From Anthostomella pinea (Eukaryota; Ascomycota; Sordariomycetes; Xylariales; Xylariaceae): a stretch of DNA of 64,000 nucleotides. The notes below the pieces were generated by a model. That model had not been told where the DNA came from and did not search any database. It worked only from the letters and a program-made list of their open reading frames with translations. Below, one piece after another: positions 1 through 10,701 of the stretch. Both the position numbers and the translations under genes were made by a program. Each line of letters starts with the position of its first letter. Within the stretch, counting starts at the first letter, position 1. The stretch is taken from contig CAUWAG010000020.1 in assembly GCA_963556695.1 (NCBI GenBank), forward strand, positions 124,001-188,000. The letters run 5' to 3'.

Positions 1-598
1 AGTGTTAGTTTATCTCACAACTGACCGGCGGTCTGGTTTACTACGACGGGCAGGAAGGGGATTGGGACATATATATGAACATACTTCAGTTTCTTAATAC
101 CAGCAACAGTTTATACCCCCTATCTGGTCATTACTATGCAGTGCTCCTTCCATACCCTGTTACCTGGTCAGAATTGGCCATGAACTAACAGTCTTTCGAT
201 TTCTACCGTCAAGGACAGACTTGTTCCCCGAGTCCCCATACCTATTCGTATCCAGCTTTATGACCTCGTTGTTGTGTGAGAGACGGCGTCTTTCGAAGGG
301 GTACGAATCCCATATCGAAACACAATTGTCGGCGTTGGCGCGGGGTGAGTAAGGTCCAACCCCTGCATAAGATAACAAGTTCCCCGACTCGCCCGAAAGA
401 AGGGCGGGTAATAAGTTCGCATTCCCCACCTGCTGCCGATCGGGTACGCACGAATTCATTTCATACCTTCGGACGACACCGAGGAATCGGGTCCTTGCGC
501 CGGGGGTGGATGAAGTACTTCAATGAGGTCCTTGATGCCTGATAGCTACCCCGATGCTTCTCTCATCCGGGAACCGCTTCTGCACCTCAGCAGTCATC
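1..598. other. intergenic, no supported gene
   Basis: No reading frame here has a recognisable domain, signal peptide or splice pattern. Short overlapping open frames exist on both strands, but they shadow one another and do not continue into the nucleoside hydrolase gene that starts at 599. It presumably holds the promoter of that gene. Confidence 0.5.
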
Positions 599-1759
599 AT
601 GATGCGGAACCTCGTCCTCTGGACGGCCTGCTTCTCACGCCTGTGGACGGCGGCATTCTGCGAGCCCCTCGCCAAGAACCTCATCATAGACACCGATCTC
701 TTCAGTGATGTCGAGTGAGCAAACTGCCTCCCGACTCTCGCGCTTTATCTCCTACTGATGCTCCCACCAGCGATTCGGGCGCCCTCCTCCTAGCCGTAAC
801 CTCACCAGCGGTGAACCTGCTCGCAGTGAACATCAACTACCCCTCGACGTATTCCGCGCTCGCGGCATCCGCGATTCTGGCGCACTACGACCACGCGCAC
901 GTCCCCATCGGCATCAGGCGGCCTCTGACCAACGAGTCGTTCTTCGACTCGTGGGCCTTCGACCTGGGCGAGTATGCGAGCAAGGTCGCGTATCGCTACT
1001 CCGGCGGCAGTCTGCCGTGGGGCAGCGCCGGGGAGGCCTGGGATCCCGTGACGCTGTATCGGAAGGTGCTGGCCGAGGCTGAGGACGGGAGCGTGACGAT
1101 TGCTTCGATCGGGTTCTTTGAGAATGTGGGTGACGACCAATCATCCTCTTACCACGAATGCAATGAATGCCGTGAATGCCGATAGGGTGACTGACGGTGA
1201 GCGCTGGCAGCTGTCCGGCCTGTTAAATTCGACGGCGGACTCTTACTCCGACTTGGATGGACCGAGTCTGATCGCAGAGAAGGTAACGGAGCTGGTCGTC
1301 ATGGGCGGCGGGTATCCTTCAGGCTACGAGTTCAACTTCTGGGGAGACAACCCTCTCCTTACCGCGCACGTGGTCAATAACTGGAAAGGGCCCATGGTCT
1401 TCTCCGGGACCGAGTTAGGCGGCAATGTTACGTCGGGTGGCCCCTTGATGAGTCGTGGGCCCCCCGGCGACCCCGTGCGACAGGCTTACATATGGTATAC
1501 GTATGGCACGCCACGCTTCTCGTGGGATCCGTTGACCGTGCTCTACACCGTGAATGGACTGGGGAGTCTTTTCGAGTATGGAAACAAGTACGGTTATAAC
1601 TACGTACATCCGAACGGCTCTAATGAGTGGGTGTACGATGAGGCGGTGACGGACCGGCACTGGCTGAAGATGGCGGTCAGCAATACGACTGTCGCTGGGG
1701 AGCTGGATCGTCTCTACTTGGAGGGTGCATGGTCGGTAGTCAACGGGACCAGCGTTTAG
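599..1759 (+). CDS. secreted inosine/uridine-preferring nucleoside hydrolase-like protein
   Basis: Three exons fit: 599-714, 771-1125 and 1211-1759 (339 aa). Joining exons 1 and 2 rebuilds the family's N-terminal metal-binding motif, read as DTDLFSDVDDSGALLLA, which is split by the first intron; the second junction gives a smooth FFENLSGLLNS. The family cleaves the N-glycosidic bond of ribonucleosides to base plus ribose using a Ca2+ held by Asp residues. The N-terminus (about 21 hydrophobic residues ending near FCEP) looks like a signal peptide, so purine or pyrimidine salvage outside the cell is likely. The C-terminal active-site segment reads SWDPLTVLY: the Ca-ligand Asp is kept, but the His that precedes it in the protozoan enzymes is Trp. 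Specificity therefore cannot be given. I chose the first of two adjacent ATGs; the second, at 602, would also work. The family call is strong, the substrate is inferred. Confidence 0.85.
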
Positions 1760-1848
1760 GACACCACGGGTCTAGAGTGGCAGATGTGATCGTCACCTGC
1801 TCAGTGGTATCCATCGTATTATGATTATCGTTCATTCAGTTCCGTCAA

Positions 1849-3186
1849 TCAAACCATGTTGGCCACACTTCCTGCACCGCTACCTCCACTCGCCTCGCTA
1901 ATGCTACTAATGTCAAGGGGTATATCTTCCACGTCCACATCCTCCACGCTCTTGACCGGAATAATGACCATTGCGGTCGGGCTGTCTGCACTCCTGGAAT
2001 GTGGAGCATTATCATGGAGCTGACCCGTCACAATAGGCTCTTCAACTAGAGTTGTGATGGTCCGCAAGCTTCGCATGTTCTCCTCGCTCCATCTCCGACC
2101 GAAAAATAGGTGCAGGGCCGGTGTCATCCACCTACGAAATAGTGGGAAGAGCAAGGGCAGATTGGTCGTCACGATCGAGACGAAGGTGGACCGCACCGTC
2201 CACGGGCCCGCTTGCCGAGCGCCCGTCCTTGTATTGGAGAAAATAAGGTAACAGCGAATACTGGCCACCGTGATCACGAAGATGCTACCCGATACCAGCG
2301 TGATGAGGCCCAGCTTCTTCCAAATTTTGATGTTGGCCATCCACAGGATCGGTAGTGGTATGCCCAGGATGTAGATATCGGTCGCGACGTTCAGGCTCAG
2401 CGTGACGAAGAGGTTGATCGGAGAGACCACTGGGTGGCAATGAGCTTCATAGCCGTGTCAGTATCGGATTCCCAGAGGTTCGGATATGGGGACGAACCAC
2501 CAGGGTCGGGGTACATCTGCCAATATCGGTTCAGTGGCCGGCAGCTTAACATGATGCAGCAAAACACGATCATCCACGTGATCCCAACGAAGAGAAATCC
2601 AAACTGTATTCGTCTCCTGTATTTGCCCAGTCGTTCCTAGACGTCGTCAGCGGTGCGATGTCCCAAAGTCGGCACGGCCTCATGAGACAGGGGATCGTGG
2701 TGATGACTTACGGTCAGACGAAGGCAGAATACGAGCATGGCAAACTTCATGATCCATAATATTAAGGTGTAGATAACCCAATAGGCGACTGAGGCTTTCG
2801 AGCCATTGACCCTGATCAACATCAGCGGTTGTCCCGGTAAGGTCTTAGTCCAACTTTACCCACCTCAACATGTGTTCTTCGCCGTGAGGGTCGAGGGTGG
2901 CTCGGTGTGCACCCGTCATGCTGTTGTTCGCGAGAGCTTTCCACCTCACGACTACGATGTAGGCGAGAACGATCTCGACCACGTATGGTAGCTTGAAGCG
3001 TCCGGAATCAGAACAGATTTCGTAAAGGCGTAAGACAGGGTAGCAACTTACAACTGCTATTAGCATCAAATAGTCATCCGCCATGAAATTCTTGATCCCG
3101 ACGGCTTTGGCGCGCGCATAGGTGCGCAGACCGATGACAGCTAAGCCGACGCCGAGCAATATGAAAGGCTCGCTGAACTTGCTCAT
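1849..3186 (-). CDS. fungal rhodopsin-domain (SAT4-type) seven-helix membrane protein
   Basis: Five exons on the minus strand: 3186-3052, 2991-2864, 2811-2712, 2636-2498 and 2444-1849 (365 aa). Family landmarks appear in order: GLRTYARAKAVG and ADDYLMLIAV after the first helix, NNSMT with LDPHGEEH, VNGSK before helix 3, LGKYRRRIQ, the PDPG-x-x-C-x-P loop, then SPINLFVTLSLNVATDIY and TLVSGSIFVITVASIRC in helices 5-6, and a polar C-terminal tail. These proteins form a large ascomycete family of integral membrane proteins of mostly unknown function (some look GPCR-like); no ligand is known. The fourth donor is ambiguous (GTTCGT at 2497 versus GTGGTT one codon earlier); I chose the one that keeps PDPG. 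The gene is tail-to-tail with the nucleoside hydrolase, with only about 90 bp between stop codons. Confidence 0.85.
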
Positions 3187-4633
3187 TACGCTGGCAGGAA
3201 GGTAGGTTCATGGCTCGGGTACGTTCAGACGCGGGAGTCGTCAGGGACATGTCACAATGAGAAGAAAGCAGCTATCGCAACTAAAACAACGGAATGAAGA
3301 ACATTCAGCGTAAATACTCTCCCGCATCCCGAGAAAAGAGCCGTTGGGCTTTAGGGTTCCTGGAGGCGGGATCTAGACTGCTAAATTGCTATAATAAGGT
3401 TGGCGTTGGCGGTGTTCGCGCCGTATCCACGTGCGGGAGCGGGTTGCAGAGTCATGTCCAATCTTGATCAGTGATCGATCCGTGGCCTGGTAATAATCTG
3501 CGTATATCGATCAAGCCATCGACATCGCCAGACCCCATCACGTTAGCACGGCTTGAGACGGTCCAAAACCTTATCTCTAGCTTCGCTTCCAGTTCCCTGA
3601 CACCATGTGGGTTTCGTGCGGGCATGCCGCCGGTCCGTAATTAGCTAAGCCTTTCACGGCGAATTGCTGGCAAACGACGGCGTCACCAAGGGTTGAGGGT
3701 TGTGGGGGAGTATCTCTAACTCCTGAGACGTTTTATCAGAGTTTGCAGTCGCAGAAACTTGATGAGATCTTGAAGGACAGTGTAGCAGTACGGGGACTAC
3801 TGGAGAACTCTGAAGAAGAACACGGTCTTGGCTTTGAGTCTTTGACATAGAGTTTTCTCCAGAGTGACGTTGTCTCTTGAGCGGGCGTGGCGCTGCAGCT
3901 GGCAAGATTTGGATACCGTCGACCAAGGGAAGCGTACTCTATTTACCTGGCCCCTGGTCTGTGTCAAGTTGATGAATGAATGCTTCATAAATGATAAAGG
4001 TATATGAGAAAGCACAACAGGATCTCACATCTTGTTGTCCATTGCGCACGCACGGTAAGACATTTAGGTAAATGGAAGGGATATTGATAGCTTCCAATAC
4101 CCTTTGTTACTTGACCTGTTCATTAAAATGCTGTTCCACGAGCCATAAGCCGATAGAGTGAACAAGGACGACTTTATTATTGAGGTCATTCACCATGAGG
4201 TAACAAAGCAAGACATGTCAAATTTAAGACCGGTCTGTACTAGAAGAGGAAAAGTATAGCCGAAGGGGGTACCTTCCCACTCAAATAAGCAGGAAAGTGA
4301 CCTCTGACAGCTATTTTATCAGGTGGTTATACAGGAATCAGGATGACCAATGTTAGGTAGTTGTGTGCTTACGCTAAATAAGCCACTGAGCAGGTATTCT
4401 GACAAAAGATGAGAAGGACAACGGATTGTATATTGGCTTTGTGGCTTCAAAGAAGCTGCTATCATTGTTGTGCGACCGTACGAAACACCTATGTATATCT
4501 ATACATTGGACCCAATTCCCAGATCATTTTCCACAACACACAACAATATCATCTGGTCAGTCGACAACATCAACGCAACTACCATCCTTCCACGAAGTCA
4601 GCAAGCACTCTACCTCAGTTACCCACGTCCACA
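3187..4633. other. intergenic, no supported gene
   Basis: The stretch must hold the divergent promoters of the rhodopsin-domain gene and the SKP1-like gene. Two short minus-strand frames (about 3654-4015) lack any recognisable motif and overlap each other. Composition is unremarkable. I see no RNA gene or repeat. Confidence 0.4.
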
Positions 4634-5137
4634 ATGGCCAACGACGCCCCCACCATCGTGCTTGCAAGCAACGACCAAGTCATTGTCACCGCGAGCCTCC
4701 CTGCTGCAAACCAGAGCATCCTCATCCACAATCTGCTTCTAAATTTCGGAGACATGGGTTTCGAAGCGGCGATTCCCATTCCGAACGTCAAGGGCGATGT
4801 ACTTGCCAAGGTCATGCAGTGGTGCGAACACTTTCGCAACGAGGCGCAGCCCGACCAAGATGATTTCAAGCAGAAGGTCAAGACTCCGGAGGAGATCCCA
4901 GAATGGGTTCAAGATTACTTCAAGGTCGAGTCAGATATACTCTTCGCTGTCATAACCGCCGCCAATTACCTCGACATCCCCCTGCTTCTCGCATATGGTT
5001 GCAGAATAGTTGCCAACATGATCAAGAGCAAATCCACCCAAGAGATTCGCAATCAGTTCGGCATTGTCAACGACTTCATCCCTGAGGGAGAGGAGAAGTT
5101 GCGAACGGAGAATGCGTGGGCACAGGATCCGAAGTAG
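4634..5137 (+). CDS. SKP1-like SCF ubiquitin ligase subunit (intronless paralogue)
   Basis: A 167-aa uninterrupted frame matches SKP1 along its full length: an N-terminal BTB/POZ-like fold (TIVLASNDQVIVTAS at residues 6-20), the PIPNVKGDVLAKVMQWCEH segment, and the C-terminal Skp1 helices ESDILFAVITAANYLDIPLL, VANMIKSKSTQEIRNQFGI and a final NDFIPEGEE...ENAW. SKP1 links cullin-1 to F-box proteins in SCF E3 ligases, in nucleus and cytoplasm. The start at 4634 gives the normal SKP1 length; an upstream in-frame ATG at 4409 would add a non-conserved leader. Several positions deviate from typical fungal SKP1 (LLAYGCRIV where LLDVTCKTV is usual), and there are no introns, so this may be a diverged extra copy rather than the main cellular SKP1. 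Confidence 0.85.
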   Translation: MANDAPTIVLASNDQVIVTASLPAANQSILIHNLLLNFGDMGFEAAIPIPNVKGDVLAKVMQWCEHFRNEAQPDQDDFKQKVKTPEEIPEWVQDYFKVESDILFAVITAANYLDIPLLLAYGCRIVANMIKSKSTQEIRNQFGIVNDFIPEGEEKLRTENAWAQDPK

Positions 5138-5509
5138 AGAAGAGTGGTGTACCGTCTTGCTTTTAGATGCGAGACCAACGAGACCAAGTGTAAACCATTA
5201 ATCAAGTACATTCTGAACAATTACCCCGTATACAAACACCGTGAGAATGCCAGCAGGTTCCGTCGAACTTGAGACTTGTGATTGAACATCACCAATATGT
5301 AGGTTGAAGATATAAATATGAGTATGAATTCATTGAAATGGATAAGTGATGGGTATAGCCCAGTACATAAACCCCAAATGACTTGCGCCTATGCCATGGT
5401 ATCTAATCCAAGCCCAACCAAAAAACCAAGCTACCGCCAAAACTCCGATCCTCGCTTGGTGTCCCTTCCAAAAAAATGTCCGCTACCCGCTTCCAAGCTG
5501 ATGTCAAGG
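5138..5509. other. short intergenic region between convergent genes
   Basis: A 372-bp gap holding the 3' ends of the SKP1-like gene (plus) and the GPI-type surface protein (minus). No coding or RNA signal seen. Confidence 0.4.
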
Positions 5510-5974
5510 CTACAGCATGTACTGGGCAGAGAAGACGACAGCCAGGCTCCCAATCGCCATCAGAACGCATGGTAGTGCGCAACGTCCGCGACGGGTTGCT
5601 GCTGAACGATGCGTCGACCCCGAGCCTATGACGACGGCACCACCTCCCCCTTTGCCGCCAGAGCCTCCGGTCCCATGTCCGCCTCCTGATGAGGACCCAT
5701 GACCTCCGCCGGCGTCGCCCCCTTTCTTCTGTTGCAGATCGACATCGCCGCCGTCCTCGGTGCTGTAGTTGATCTCCCCGTCATCGTCGTCTTGGGGCGG
5801 GCCGAGAATGTGGAGATTGGTTATGGATACGGCCGGGTCGCTCTCGTGTATCTCGCCGTTCGTCGCTGAGGGCACAGCTACGGCTTGTAGTGTAGTCGCC
5901 GTTGAGTTCTGGGCTGCAGTGGCGACGCAGAGAGCTACTAACAGTAGTGTGGAGACTCGCAAGAAGCTGCGCAT
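5510..5974 (-). CDS. small secreted, probably GPI-anchored, Gly/Ser-rich surface protein
   Basis: A single exon of 154 aa. Residues 1-21 form a classic signal peptide (MRSFLRVSTLLLVALCVATA, then A-Q). Next come N-glycosylation sites (NST at about 23-25, NYS at about 70-72), an acidic stretch around DDDDGEINYSTEDGGD, and a Gly/Ser/His-rich low-complexity segment (about residues 83-117). A hydrophobic C-terminus (LPCVLMAIGSLAVVFSAQYML) has the form of a GPI-attachment signal. The likely place is the plasma membrane or cell wall. No enzymatic domain is visible and I do not recognise a named family. Such genes are common in filamentous fungi and often lineage-specific. Confidence 0.65.
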   Translation of the reverse strand: MRSFLRVSTLLLVALCVATAAQNSTATTLQAVAVPSATNGEIHESDPAVSITNLHILGPPQDDDDGEINYSTEDGGDVDLQQKKGGDAGGGHGSSSGGGHGTGGSGGKGGGGAVVIGSGSTHRSAATRRGRCALPCVLMAIGSLAVVFSAQYML

Positions 5975-6469
5975 CGTCGAGATAATGTATTTGCCCGTTT
6001 ATATCTCGTTGGGGTTGTGATAGGTGTGTTCTCGTATCTTCCGATTTTAGGTGTACGGTAATATGCTCGATGGGGAGTGGGTGAGTGTGCCTTTTGACTG
6101 AGTTTATAAGTAAAGAATGTGGTCGTGTTGCATTCACTCCGAGCCCACGAAGACGCACAGAACAATGTGGATGAATGACAGGAGGCTAGGAGATTTGCGA
6201 CCGCGTAGAAAGCGTCTAGAAGCGCCTCACGGGGTTTCAATTGCCAAATGACACCACAACGGGTTACTTGAGTCTCCATTGAATCACCAAGGCGCTATTA
6301 AAGGATGGCTGACAGCCCTACAGTCTGCCTGACGTGTCTTGGCCTTGCAATGCGCCGCAGGGATTTGCTCAACGCCTGGTTTTACGTGGGGCGCGGAAAC
6401 ACAGCCCCTTATATACACATTCCTCCAGCCAATTCCAAAAGTTCTTCACACCCCATCAGGCAGCCTTAT
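5975..6469. other. intergenic, no supported gene
   Basis: Contains the promoter of the GPI-type protein (minus) and the 3' flank of the kinase-like gene (minus). Short plus-strand frames near 6305-6586 antisense the last exon of the kinase gene and are judged shadows. Confidence 0.4.
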
Positions 6470-7780
6470 CTACCTGTGACGGGTCTGAAGGGCTTGCAAG
6501 TCTGCGGGGAAGTAGTTCGCACAAAGCAGAGCCATGTTTTCCTTCATGCTACGTACTGCGGTCAGCCCAATACCATCCCTAGTTGAATGCGCCGGGAACT
6601 TACACCAGACGCGTGTTCGAGCCGGGGAAGAGGATTGCATAACCCAGGTCGTATCGCAACGGGTACAGCAAGTTTCGGTCGTCCCACTCGTCCACTAACC
6701 GAGAAGTCAGTACACTGCTCAACGGAGAAGAGGTATGGTCGTCTGCATAAGAGTAAACATATGTACCTGGTTCAGAGGGTGGGTAGTTCTTCTTGTAGTT
6801 ATCCACGTAGATCCTGGCACTCAGTTTATTCCGCGCAGCTCTCCAATTGCCCAACTCGTACTCATTGTGGGCGTAGAAGGCGCCAGCGTCGAACGCGAAA
6901 GGCTCCCCGATCTCCATATCAGTAGCTGTGTTCTCATCCCATAGATCTTCATGAACAAGGCATGGTTTGATGGTGCGACTCTCGCTCAGCAACGGTATGA
7001 CCTTGTCGAGAATAAGCTTGCAGATCTGTCGGAACTCGGGCCATGCTCCATGTTCCTCCTCGTCCACGTGAACCATGTGCGCAAGCTGTTTTTTGTACAA
7101 GGTCTCCCATGACTCCGTCCAGCAGTCGGTGAGCTGCGGCAACTTCGCGTGACAGGTGGTGATGTGGAAGCCGAACTTCCCCGTCGGCGACTTGGAGTTT
7201 CGATGGAGTTCTGCAAGGCGAGCGGTGAACTTGACCGGGTTAGGAGGCTGGTCGGCAATTTCACGACACTGCGTGAGAAGGAAGTGTGTATGCACGCCGG
7301 TCGCCTTGTTCTTGTAACTGCCCCAAGAATAAGTAACTGGTACGAATGTGGGCGAGACAGCGTAAAGGGCCTTCAGTGATTCATACTCTCCTTCTATCAT
7401 TGCGCGGCCCCTACTACCAAGACGTACTATCTGAAGCTCTGTATCAGCAACCAGTGAGTACACTATGACGAGAAAAGTCATGCCTTCAGCAAGTAGTTCT
7501 TCTGGCCCCCGCATGGTAGTTGAATCTGGATCTTTACCGTCTGACCCCATAGAGACGTACCGTAGTGTCGCGCCGAGAGGACCTCCGATACAGACAAAGG
7601 GAGCGCTGCCGACATATTAGAGCCGTGACGCATTCGAGCATCACATATGTTACCTTCAATTAGACCCGGGTCCAATCTGATGTCAGAGCTGACTTGAGGT
7701 TTCGGTATCGGATTACTCGGGGTCGCCTCGCCCGCATTGCCAGCCGTATCCATGATGCGCTTAGGAGTCTCGTTATCCAT
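6470..7780 (-). CDS. fructosamine-kinase / protein-ribulosamine 3-kinase-like phosphotransferase
   Basis: Four exons: 7780-7484, 7430-6767, 6694-6604 and 6548-6470 (376 aa). The first intron (7483-7431) starts with GC rather than GT: the frame needs LLK joined to IVRLGSRG and no GT donor fits. Conserved features: GSRGRAMIEGEYESL (ATP-site Glu region), AELHRNSKSPTGKFGFH, the catalytic loop LVHEDLWDEN (usual HGD here is HED, catalytic Asp kept) and FAFDAGAFYAHNEYELGNWR carrying the metal-binding Asp. Family members phosphorylate fructosamine or ribulosamine on glycated proteins, starting their repair; fungal relatives may act on other small substrates. The enzyme is likely cytosolic. An N-terminal extension of about 35 residues is not conserved. 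The third intron's donor at 6603 (GTAAGT) is clear; its acceptor was chosen to keep the frame into MKENMALLCANYFP. Confidence 0.82.
7431..7483 (-). other. GC-AG intron in the fructosamine-kinase-like gene
   Basis: The intron is 53 bp, begins GCATGA after an AAG codon and ends TTCAG. The reading frame and the conserved protein on both sides match only with this GC donor. GC-AG introns are a known minority class (roughly one percent in many eukaryotes). Confidence 0.7.
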
Positions 7781-8472
7781 GCTCAGGTCAGTCCCAGGCT
7801 TCCCTGTACTTTCGCGGTTGCCGACCAGTGCTCAATTATATTTGCAGACTGGCCTATTATGAAAATATAGAGAAACTTATCGGGAGGCCTATGTGAAAGA
7901 CCAAGGCAGCCATTCATTGCAATCAATGTGGTTCCTCGTCGGTCAGTTCGCAGCTGTACAGTGGTTGAACCGCCCTCTCGGGGCGAACACCATTCACATG
8001 ACCCAATCAGCATCAGCGAACAGTACATGAGGTTACACGATTCAGATGATTCTAAGATACTTGGGATGAACCGCGGCTCCCTGACGAGCCCATGTAGTCG
8101 AGAGGCAGTGAATGCTTGAGGGATGGGGGCATGGCGGGCGAATGCGACCTTATACTGTTTGCTCAGTCTCCGGGGGCGTGGCATCAAATAGAAAACGTCG
8201 TGTAATGAGCGTCGGATCCAGCTCTCAGATAAAAAGCACGTGCTCCGACTTCCCACCCAACATATCCAATTGGCGTGTAAATGAATGCACGTGCTGCACG
8301 GATGGGGAGATTACACTCGTAAGACATGAAGTCAGCACCTGCACTGCTCTCGCAACAAGCTGTAACATCACCCAAGCCAGCACTGGGCTGGACCACAAGA
8401 TCCAAACGAGGTGTTTCCCCAATAGGCTGTCTTTGGCTCCTGTGTGTCTTGATCGGTGCTGGAAGCAGACTC
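7781..8472. other. intergenic, no supported gene
   Basis: Between the kinase-like gene start and the decayed CorA-like gene. A 157-codon minus-strand frame (7783-8256) has no recognisable domain, and plus-strand frames overlap it. No RNA gene seen. Confidence 0.4.
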
Positions 8473-9830
8473 CTAAACCTTTCGCCACCTCTGCCAGACT
8501 CCAGAACCCTCCGAGTATTTCGACCAGGCCAGCCATCCGAGCACCACAAGCATCGTTAGAGATACGGTAACCGCCCAGTAGACCCAGAAGTGTTCACTAA
8601 CAGTGCTTCGCAACGGTGACCTCCAGTCGAACATGTCCATTGCGAACAAGCTAGCCACGAAGGTGCCAGGTAAGAAGCACATGGTAACGGCCGCGATGGC
8701 TTTCATTAAGGTACTGTCTCTCGTCGCTTTCTCAGCCAATGTGCGAGAGTCTCGAGCAATCTGTATGCCGATGGTTTGATCGCGTTGAGTAGTCAGAGTA
8801 AGAAGTGTTTGCACGATGATGTCGGTCTTGTGCCGCCACGCTTCCGCTTCGTCGAGAAGGGCTTTCGCTTGGCCTCTCCAGGTGCGTACTTGTCCGTGAA
8901 TGTAAGACCTTGTGCGCATCGTTTCGCAAGTACGTTGGCCAGCTTGGTGCGAGTCAGGCTGCTGTGAAGAGGTCATGATCTCTTCTGTCAGCAGTTTACT
9001 CTCCTCGATCAAAAAGTCACCGAGCTGAACGAGCCGCTGCAGACATAAAGCGCTTGTTGTGATGTTGACTGCCAGTCCACAAGTTCGTTTTGACAGCATG
9101 CTTAAGTCCATGCTATCAAGGACATCTTCTTGGGGGACGTTCTGGTATAGGTGATGCCCGGTCTGCTCTTGGACAGCGAACAACTGATGGCTCTGGTCTT
9201 GTATCCAATGCCTCATTGCCATGGTCTCGGCCTCGAGTGCGAATGTGCCAAGTAAAAGTGGACTCGCAGCGGGCTCATGATGAGCTCGTTGCATCTTTGT
9301 CTTGCCACCACATCAGGCTTCTCGTGCAGCGCATAGATGGGCACCACATCCAGAACATGCCAAAACAAGGGTCAGTAATGCTGTAGGACATTGACGCAGA
9401 GACACCGGTCTTGTTTCCTGGAAAATATGTATCGTGATGATGCGTACTGAAGTCGACAGTGTCGGCATGATTGAGAGCATCCAACGGTAACGTTACCAGT
9501 CTGCTGGGAAGGGCCTCAAAGGTGTTTCGAGTGGCAGCTGTGAGACCTGGCGTTCCTACCAGCACAATGTCGGCGGTCCAGCTGTGGCCTACGTCGTCTC
9601 GCGACTGGACGGCGCCAGTCTGGTCCCCTCAGGACCAGACCCTCTCAAATGAGATGAGCTGCACGGTAGGCTCGTAGACCTCCCCTGTGTCGTCGTACTT
9701 CATGGACTATAGCTGGATTGGTCTCTCGGAGGCAATGCGCTGGAAAGCTGACTCTGTACCGTAGGTGGGTGGCATCGTTTCGTGCTCGAAAGACACGAAC
9801 TTGACGGTCTTCTACCTTATAGTCCAATTT
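8473..9830 (-). pseudogene. decayed CorA-like Mg2+ transporter family protein
   Basis: Reading down the minus strand, fragments of one fungal CorA-like protein appear in three frames: VKFVSFEHETMPPTYGTES (about 9820), MKYDDTGEVYEPTVQLISF, WTADIVLVGTP, STHHHDTYFPGNKTGV, VVPIYALHEKP, then SPLLLGTFALEAETMAMRHW and a long open C-terminal part. That part ends with two membrane helices (MKAIAAVTMCFLPGTFVASL and YWAVTVSLTMLVVLGWL). Breaks are: an in-frame TAG at 9709-9707, a TGA at 9631-9629, a frame change near 9358-9375 and another near 9265-9290. The hallmark GMN loop before the last helix is not seen (AMDMFDW sits there), which is common in these fungal relatives. The 273-codon C-terminal frame (9294-8473) could still be translated, but the whole is best read as a broken gene. 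Upstream limit uncertain. Confidence 0.75.
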
Positions 9831-9919
9831 AAGGCGTAGAAAGGGAAAGTGAGAGGAAAGAGAAAGACACGGTTGTGTAGAGAGGCACAGCACCTTCAGC
9901 TGCCAGCCTGCCGCACCAT

Positions 9920-10205
9920 GCATGTGGCGCTCCAGACACGAATGACTGCCTGTGCCAAACACTTACCAGCTATCCCGTGCCCTGCCTACAAGCCCGACCT
10001 CGTCGTCCACTGTCCTTTTGCAGGAGACAGAAGACACACAGCTGCCATGCCACGCCCCGGTTTCGAAGTAGGCGTGCACCATCTCGTGCAGCAATGTACC
10101 GAACAGTGATATTGATGAGGACCTGGCCGTTCTTCCTTTGGGTGACGATGGCCATTGCTCAAGAAGGCGACGACGACGACGTGCGCCAAAACGTTTGAGG
10201 CCCAA
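9920..10205 (-). pseudogene. fragment of a SprT-like zinc metallopeptidase gene
   Basis: A minus-strand frame contains LFGTLLHEMVHAYFE, the HExxH zinc motif in the sequence context of SprT-like domains, followed by a short stretch ending DDEVGLVGRARDSW that resembles the usual GLTGHGxAW segment with the third zinc-ligand His missing. The strand leading into the helix (RKNGQVLINIT) lies in a different frame, one base off. With no open start and no C-terminal domain, this looks like a degraded copy. SprT-like proteases cleave DNA-protein crosslinks or are uncharacterised in fungi. It sits directly upstream of the decayed CorA-like gene on the same strand. Confidence 0.55.
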
Positions 10206-10701
10206 GCCCTACCCGAGGGTATGTCCTCCTTTTTCATTAATAAGCCACTGGCCTCGTCGTCGTGATTGCGCCGTAGTGATTGCGCCGTAGTGCGAACAAT
10301 AGGGTCGGGAAAGCGGAGCCGCTGCCAGCTTACAAATGCAGGTCGTGGATAAGTGCCTGTCTCGCCTGTGAATCTCGGCGCCGAGACACTTCGCTTCCCC
10401 CCTGTATCTCCGTCCATACGGAGTCCGGACCTGGATTCAGGCCCAGCGTTGTGGTCGTCCGCCGTTCGAACCCCGTGAGGCGAGTTCCACTTGGGATGCC
10501 GTATGTATGGATACCTACCCCTTATTGACACGATGAGGATGACTGCGTGCCCATGAGTACGCATATAAGAGGCTTGTCATCGCAGCTACCAGGCGGTTTC
10601 TTCCCGTGCAACCTCATCACTATTCCACAGTCTACACACTCCCGATATCACTACTCCCCTACTATCAAACCGGTCAAATCAAGACAAGCCTTCTAATCAA
10701 C
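10206..10701. promoter_or_regulatory. promoter region of the NmrA-like gene with a TATA-like box
   Basis: A TATAAG box at 10564-10569 lies about 135 bp before the start codon at 10702, a normal distance for a filamentous-fungus core promoter. The rest of the stretch shows no supported gene; a long minus-strand frame (9986-10564) is without recognisable domains outside the SprT-like remnant. Confidence 0.5.
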
